In this document: positions 15,281 through 19,821 of the stretch, in pieces | How the letters are laid out: each line of letters opens with the position of its first letter | Numbering within the stretch: position 1 is the stretch's first letter | Assembly: GCA_035279525.1 (NCBI GenBank) | Contig: DATEHQ010000017.1 | Location: 1-19,821, forward strand | Origin: DATEHQ01 sp035279525 | GTDB taxonomy: Bacteria; Chloroflexota; Dormibacteria; Dormibacterales; Dormibacteraceae | Direction: 5' to 3' | Length of the DNA stretch: 19,821 nt | Translations under genes and position numbers: made by a program | The notes under the pieces: generated by a model | Databases searched by the model: none | The model's input: the letters and a program-made list of their open reading frames with translations, nothing else | What the model was told of the DNA's origin: nothing

Positions 15281-15286
15281 GATAAT
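15281..15286 (+). promoter_or_regulatory. -10-like element just before the sugar ATPase gene
   Basis: GATAAT, five of six matches to TATAAT, lies nine bases before the ATG at 15296. Transcription from it would start at about 15293-15295 and give a nearly leaderless message. No convincing -35 is visible. The same hexamer is used in the divergent promoter at 8471-8476. Confidence 0.3.
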
Positions 15287-15295
15287 GCGGTTGAG

Positions 15296-16090
15296 ATGAC
15301 CGCCGCGGTCGCCGAGGGGCGCGCTGCCAACGAGCCGCTGCTGAAGGTCCGCGAGCTGGACAAGCACTTCGGCCCGGTCCAGGCGCTGTACCACGTCGAC
15401 CTCGATCTTCCCGCGGGCCAGGTCACCGCTCTGTGCGGCGACAACGGCGCCGGCAAGACCGTATTGACCAAGTGCGTCGCCGGCATCTATCAGCCCGACC
15501 ACGGCCAGGTCTTCTGGGAAGGCAACCCGGTCCACATTCGCAGCGCGCGCGACGCATCGCGGCTGGGCATCGAGACCGTCTACCAGGACCTTGCCCTGGC
15601 GGACAACCTGGACATCGTCCAGAACATGTTCCTGGGGCGTGAGCGCCTGCGCACCGGGCTGCTCGACGAGGACAGCATGGAGCGCGCGGCCGCCGAGACT
15701 CTGGCGAACCTACGCGTGACCACCGTGAGGTCGATTCGCCAGCCGGTCGCGTCGCTGTCCGGCGGCCAGCGGCAGTCGGTCGCCGTCGCCAAGACCGTGA
15801 TGTGGAACTCGAAGCTCGTGATCATGGACGAGCCCACGGCCGCGCTCGGGGTCGTGCAGACGAGGATGGTGCTCGACCTGATCACGCGGTTGCGCGACCG
15901 TGGCCTGGCCGTGATGGTGATCTCGCACAACCTGAACGACGTGTTCGAGGTGGCGGACAGGATCGCTGTGATGTACCTCGGCCGCCTGGTCGTGCAGGAC
16001 AAGGCGTCCAGCTTCGACCGCCAGAGCGTCGTCGACTACATGACCACAGGAGGTTCGAGCCGAAACGGTGGCGGAACCCGGCCACGCTGA
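15296..16090 (+). CDS. xylG: Sugar ABC transporter ATP-binding protein, single domain
   Basis: A 264-residue cytosolic ATPase of the ribose/xylose importer group. Walker A is GDNGAGKT (48-55), followed by V-L where most relatives have GKST-L. The Q-loop glutamine is Q97, the signature LSGGQRQSVAVA is at 154-165, Walker B VIMDEPTAAL at 175-184 and the switch histidine H211. E. coli XylG and RbsA are about 500 residues with two fused ATPase domains; this protein has one, like FrcA, and probably works as a homodimer. It is full length for that type, not truncated. The ATG at 15296 has only a weak ribosome binding site. The last 23 bases overlap the permease gene. Confidence 0.9.
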   Translation: MTAAVAEGRAANEPLLKVRELDKHFGPVQALYHVDLDLPAGQVTALCGDNGAGKTVLTKCVAGIYQPDHGQVFWEGNPVHIRSARDASRLGIETVYQDLALADNLDIVQNMFLGRERLRTGLLDEDSMERAAAETLANLRVTTVRSIRQPVASLSGGQRQSVAVAKTVMWNSKLVIMDEPTAALGVVQTRMVLDLITRLRDRGLAVMVISHNLNDVFEVADRIAVMYLGRLVVQDKASSFDRQSVVDYMTTGGSSRNGGGTRPR

Positions 16091-17405
16091 CGCGCTGAGC
16101 GCAGAGGAGCCTCAAGACCTGACGGCCGCGCCGGACGTGGTCGCCGAGGTTCCGCCCGAGGTCGTCGCGCAGTCGTTCGGCGAATACGTGCGTGCATGGA
16201 CCGCACGCATACGCGCCGGCGAGAGCGGCGTCCTCCCCGTCGTCGTCGCGATGGTTCTGATCGCCATCGTGTTCCAGATCCTCAGCCCCAAGTTCCTGTC
16301 TCCGACGAACCTGGTCAACCTGTTCCAGCAGAGCACCGTGTTCATCTTGCTGGCCATGGCGGAAGCATTCACGCTGGTCCTGGGCGAGATCGACCTGTCG
16401 ATCGGCTTCGTCGGGGCTTGCGGCGCGGCGATCACCGTGCAGCTCGTGCAGCCCTCGACCACGAACTGGCCCTGGTGGGCGGCCATCATCGCGGGGCTCG
16501 GCTTCTGCGCGGTGTTCGGGGCCATCCAGGGCACCCTGGTCACAAGACTCAGGCTGCCCTCCTTCATCGTCACGCTGGCCGGCTACCTGATCTCGCAGGG
16601 GATCTTCCTGTGGATCTTGCTGAGGGGCCCCTTCTCCGGCTACCCGAGCCTGGCCGGCTTCAGCGACAACCTCACGGTGGTCTACAACCTGATGCAGGGC
16701 AACATCGACCCGGTCTATTCCTGGGTCGCGGCGGCCGTGGCGGTCGCCGCCCTCGGCGGCTACATCTTCTGGGGCGATCACAGGCGGAGGAGCAGCGGGC
16801 TCGTGGCGCCCCCGATCAGCCTGACCATCATCAAAGTGGCGCTGATCGCGGTCGTGGCGTTCGTCGTGGTCGCCATCTGCAACACCAACCGCGCGACCCT
16901 CGTGGTTCTCGAAGGAGTGCCGTGGGCCATCCCCATCGTGCTGTCGGTGCTCGCCGCGTGGACGATCCTGTTCCAGCGCACCCGATACGGCCGCTACATG
17001 TACGCCATCGGAGGCAACCCCGAGGCCGCTCGCCGCGCCGGCATCAATCTCGCCCTGATCCGGACCAGCGCCTTCGCGCTGTGCTCGTTCACGGCCGGGA
17101 TCGCGATGCTCCTCTATGCGTCGCTGTACGGCGGGATGAACAACAACGTGCAGGGCGGCCAGTACGTCCTGTACGCGGTGGCGGCCGCGGTCATCGGCGG
17201 CACCAGCCTGTTCGGCGGCCGCGGCAAGCCGCTCCACGGCGTGCTGGGCGGCCTGGTCATCGGCGGCATCTACAACGGCATGTTCCTGCTCGGCCTGGAC
17301 GTGGAGTGGGAATTCATCGTCACGGGCCTGGTCCTCCTGGCGGCCGTCATCATCGACGCGCTGTCCCGCCGCGGGTCCGCCTCGGGGAGCGTCACCAGGG
17401 TCTGA
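16068..17405 (+). CDS. xylH: Xylose-type sugar ABC transporter permease
   Basis: A 445-residue inner membrane permease (BPD_transp_2 family) with about ten or more helices after a hydrophilic N-terminus of about 60 residues. LVLGEIDLSIGFVGACGAA is the typical early motif (GEIDLSVG in relatives). RYGRYMYAIGGNPEAARRAGI is the conserved cytoplasmic loop that contacts the ATPase, and GGTSLFGGRGKPLHGVLGGL lies near the end. The assignment to the xylose branch comes from these motifs and the xylF-like neighbour. The start is GTG at 16068, inside the end of the ATPase gene; AGGAGG at 16048-16053 is 14 bases away, longer than ideal, but no better in-frame start exists. Confidence 0.9.
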   Translation: MAEPGHADALSAEEPQDLTAAPDVVAEVPPEVVAQSFGEYVRAWTARIRAGESGVLPVVVAMVLIAIVFQILSPKFLSPTNLVNLFQQSTVFILLAMAEAFTLVLGEIDLSIGFVGACGAAITVQLVQPSTTNWPWWAAIIAGLGFCAVFGAIQGTLVTRLRLPSFIVTLAGYLISQGIFLWILLRGPFSGYPSLAGFSDNLTVVYNLMQGNIDPVYSWVAAAVAVAALGGYIFWGDHRRRSSGLVAPPISLTIIKVALIAVVAFVVVAICNTNRATLVVLEGVPWAIPIVLSVLAAWTILFQRTRYGRYMYAIGGNPEAARRAGINLALIRTSAFALCSFTAGIAMLLYASLYGGMNNNVQGGQYVLYAVAAAVIGGTSLFGGRGKPLHGVLGGLVIGGIYNGMFLLGLDVEWEFIVTGLVLLAAVIIDALSRRGSASGSVTRV

Positions 17406-17466
17406 CCCGGGCCCTCGGGGGGCAAGGATTGGGAATCCTTCTGGCTGGGTAAACGTTTTCCTAGCG
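17406..17466 (+). other. Spacer before lon with small hairpin and AAACGTTT palindrome
   Basis: A 7-bp hairpin (AAGGATT/AATCCTT, loop GGG) lies at 17424-17440 and may weakly terminate the sugar operon. An 8-base palindrome AAACGTTT at 17451-17458 sits about 10 bases before the lon start. It resembles the CG-centred half sites of LacI-type operators, but one short palindrome is weak evidence. No clear promoter or ribosome binding site for lon is visible. Confidence 0.3.
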
Positions 17467-19818
17467 ATGGCAACACCCAAGTCGGCGCTCCTACCAGTCC
17501 TCCCCATGGACGACGTCGTCGTCCTGCCGCACATGTCCGTGACGCTGGCCGTCGAAGGCGACAACCAGAAGGCGGCGATCGAGGCCGCCCGCCAGGGTGG
17601 CCGCCTCGTGCTGCTCGTGCCACGGATCGAGGGCAAGTTCGGGGCCATCGGCACCGTCGCCCGCCTGGGCGACTCGGCCGACCTTCCGACCGGCGCCGAG
17701 GCATTCATGATCCGCGGCGAGTACCGCGCTCGGCTGGGCAGCGGCCAGGCCGACATCGGCGGGGCGCTGTGGGTCAAGGCGGACCCGATCCTCGACCCCG
17801 AGCCGCCGACCGAGAAGTCGGTCGAGCTGGGCCGCGAATATCGCGCCCTGCTCGAGAACCTGATCGAATCCCGCGGAGTGCCGCAGGTGATCCAGTTCCT
17901 GCGCGCCGCCAAGAGCCCCAGCCACCTCGCCGACCTGGCGGGCTACTCGCCCGACCTGTCGACCGAGCAGAAGCTGGAGGTCCTCGAAACCGCCGACCTC
18001 GAGCAGCGCCTGGAGACGCTGATCCGCTGGACCAAGGCCGTGCTGGCCGACGCCTCGCTGAAGGAGAAGATCCGCAGCGAGGTCGCCGAGGGCATGGAGA
18101 AGACGCAGCGCGAGTTCCTCCTCCGCCAGCAGATGGAGGCGATCAAGAAGCAGCTCAACGAGGGACAGACAGACGTCGTCTCGACCTACCGCGAGAGGAT
18201 CGCCACCGCGGGCATGCCGGAAGGCGTGCTGACCGAGGTCAACCGGGAGCTCGACCGCCTGGAGCGGACGAGCGAGCAGAACCCCGAATACGGCTGGATT
18301 CGCACGTACCTGGACTGGATGCTCGACATCCCCTGGAACGTGCGCTCCGATGACAATTACGACCTGGTCGAGGCGCGCCGCATCCTCGACGAAGATCACA
18401 CCGGTCTCTCGGACGTGAAGGACCGCATCATCGAATTCCTCGCCGTGCGCAAGCTGCGCAAGGAGCGCGGCCTCGAGGTGCTCGGCGGCCGCGGATCGGG
18501 CGCGATCATCACCCTCGTAGGACCTCCGGGCGTCGGCAAGACCTCGCTCGGGGAGTCGGTCGCACGGGCGCTCGGACGCAAGTTCACGCGCGTGTCGCTC
18601 GGCGGCATTCGCGACGAGGCCGACATTCGAGGCCACCGCCGCACTTACGTCGGCGCCCTGCCGGGCCGGATCGTGCGCGCCCTCAAGGACGCGGGCACCA
18701 AGAACCCGGTGATCATGCTGGACGAGATCGACAAGGTCGGCAGCGACTGGCGGGGCGACCCGTCGGCCGCGCTGCTCGAGGTCCTCGACCCGGCGCAGAA
18801 CCACACGTTCCGAGATCACTACCTGGAGGTCGACCTCGACCTTTCCGAGGTGCTGTTCATCCCGACGGCCAATGTGTCGGAGACGATTCCGGCGCCGCTG
18901 CTGGACCGCATGGAGCTCATCCGCCTCGACGGCTACACAGAAGAGGAGAAGGTCGCCATCGCTCGCGACCACCTGCTCAAGCGGCAGGTCAGGCAGGCCG
19001 GCCTGAAGCCGGAAGAGGTCACGATCGACGACGCGGCGATCATGAAGGTGATCACAGACCACACCCGCGAGGCGGGAGTGCGCAACCTCGAGCGCGAGCT
19101 CGGCAAGATCACGCGCAAGGTCGCGACCAAGGTGGCGAAGAACGAGCTCGAGCCGCCGGTGGCGATCACGCCCGAGCGCGTGCGCGAGTTCCTCGGCAAG
19201 CCGAGGTTCGACAACGAGGTCGCGGCCCGCACAGCGGTGCCGGGCGTGGCTACCGGGCTGGCGGTGACCGGAGTTGGAGGCGACGTGCTCTTCGTCGAGG
19301 CGACGGCGACCGAGGGCAACGGCCACGGACCGAGCCTGACCCTGACCGGGCAGCTGGGCGACGTGATGAAAGAGTCGGCGCAGATCGCCCTCTCGTATGT
19401 CCGATCCCACGCCGGCGAGCTGGGCATCGATGAGTCGCTGGCGAACAAGTCCTTCCACATCCACGTCCCCGAGGGCGCCGTGCCCAAGGACGGCCCGTCC
19501 GCGGGCGTGACCATGACCACGGCGATCGTTTCGCTCCTCACGGGCCGGCCGGTCCGCAGCGTCGTGGGCATGACCGGTGAGGTCACGCTGCAGGGTCTCG
19601 TGCTGCCCATCGGTGGGGTGAAGCAGAAGGTCCTGGCGGCCCACCGCATGGGGCTGAAGGAGGTCATCCTCCCCAAGCGCAACGAGAAGGACATCGACGA
19701 CGTGCCGGAGAGCGTGCGCGAGGCGGTGACGTTTCACCTGGCCGAACGGGTGGACGACGTGCTGAAGCACGCGCTGGAGCCGGCCTCGACCGAGAAGTCC
19801 AGCACCGCCGCCGCCTAA
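17467..19818 (+). CDS. lon: ATP-dependent protease Lon (LonA type)
   Basis: A complete 783-residue LonA that unfolds and degrades damaged and regulatory proteins in the cytosol as a hexamer. The N-terminal substrate-binding domain is at about 8-200, followed by a helical linker containing QREFLLRQQMEAIKKQL (214-230). The AAA+ module has Walker A GPPGVGKTS at 352-360, Walker B VIMLDEIDK at 415-423 and LLDRME (478-483). The proteolytic dyad is S678 in PKDGPSAG and K721 in GGVKQK, matching S679 and K722 of E. coli almost exactly. The length is normal. The stop TAA is three bases before the window end. It follows the sugar permease by 61 bp on the same strand, so some read-through transcription is possible; a functional link is not evident. 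Confidence 0.98.
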   Translation: MATPKSALLPVLPMDDVVVLPHMSVTLAVEGDNQKAAIEAARQGGRLVLLVPRIEGKFGAIGTVARLGDSADLPTGAEAFMIRGEYRARLGSGQADIGGALWVKADPILDPEPPTEKSVELGREYRALLENLIESRGVPQVIQFLRAAKSPSHLADLAGYSPDLSTEQKLEVLETADLEQRLETLIRWTKAVLADASLKEKIRSEVAEGMEKTQREFLLRQQMEAIKKQLNEGQTDVVSTYRERIATAGMPEGVLTEVNRELDRLERTSEQNPEYGWIRTYLDWMLDIPWNVRSDDNYDLVEARRILDEDHTGLSDVKDRIIEFLAVRKLRKERGLEVLGGRGSGAIITLVGPPGVGKTSLGESVARALGRKFTRVSLGGIRDEADIRGHRRTYVGALPGRIVRALKDAGTKNPVIMLDEIDKVGSDWRGDPSAALLEVLDPAQNHTFRDHYLEVDLDLSEVLFIPTANVSETIPAPLLDRMELIRLDGYTEEEKVAIARDHLLKRQVRQAGLKPEEVTIDDAAIMKVITDHTREAGVRNLERELGKITRKVATKVAKNELEPPVAITPERVREFLGKPRFDNEVAARTAVPGVATGLAVTGVGGDVLFVEATATEGNGHGPSLTLTGQLGDVMKESAQIALSYVRSHAGELGIDESLANKSFHIHVPEGAVPKDGPSAGVTMTTAIVSLLTGRPVRSVVGMTGEVTLQGLVLPIGGVKQKVLAAHRMGLKEVILPKRNEKDIDDVPESVREAVTFHLAERVDDVLKHALEPASTEKSSTAAA

Positions 19819-19821
19819 CCA

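Noticed and set aside
15296..16090. Truncated or broken XylG because it is half the E. coli length
   Set aside because: All ATPase motifs are present once and single-domain versions such as FrcA are known, so the gene appears intact.
15882..17912. 676-codon minus-strand open frame opposite the sugar permease
   Set aside because: It crosses three real plus-strand genes and has shadow composition.
17491..19770. 759-codon minus-strand open frame opposite lon
   Set aside because: Lon is complete with all catalytic residues; the opposite frame gives low-complexity Arg/His/Leu/Asp sequence without a recognisable fold.

Overview
The window is high-GC bacterial DNA with densely packed genes. Lipoprotein-type solute-binding proteins, a cbs–metB pair arranged much as in actinobacteria, Shine-Dalgarno sequences (AAGGAGG, GAGGAG), near-leaderless starts and hairpins without U-tracts suggest an uncultured soil-type lineage such as Actinomycetota, Candidatus Dormibacterota or Chloroflexota. 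The sequence alone does not decide between these. I see no rRNA, tRNA, transposase or CRISPR array.

Left part, minus strand (8463 down to 305): a nearly continuous run of genes that starts at a divergent promoter near 8475. In transcription order it encodes a small four-helix membrane protein, a membrane-anchored cupredoxin-like protein, a large polytopic membrane protein of unknown function, a DUF929 thioredoxin-fold protein with a CPYC motif, a vitamin-K-epoxide-reductase (VKOR) thiol oxidase, and a CtaG-type cytochrome oxidase assembly factor. The genes from the cupredoxin to ctaG overlap by 1-4 bases or are separated by 2 bases, so they are probably translationally coupled. Together they look like an extracytoplasmic copper-handling and disulfide-forming module serving a heme-copper oxidase. 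The run continues after 18 bp into cystathionine beta-synthase and, 8 bp later, a cystathionine gamma-synthase/lyase (transsulfuration, cysteine supply). After a further 49 bp comes a membrane-anchored family 2 glycosyltransferase. Beyond it, positions 24-293 hold a tract of palindromic repeats.

Middle (8449-11325, plus strand): a polar amino acid ABC importer (lipoprotein, permease, ATPase) diverges from the copper/thiol run. It ends in a strong hairpin. A near-identical hairpin lies 178 bp further on, at the end of the convergent DUF2252 gene (minus strand), which follows a pore-loop ion channel gene.

Right part (13839-19818, plus strand): a good promoter (perfect TTGACA) precedes a xylose-type sugar ABC importer of lipoprotein, single-domain ATPase and permease. 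A 13-bp GC hairpin separates the binding-protein gene from the ATPase gene. A complete ATP-dependent Lon protease follows and closes the window.

The most promising candidate for an undescribed system is the copper/thiol module at 4013-8463: two members have no assigned function, the cupredoxin has an unusual metal-ligand region, and the DUF929 protein is a bacterial member of a family first defined in Sulfolobus.
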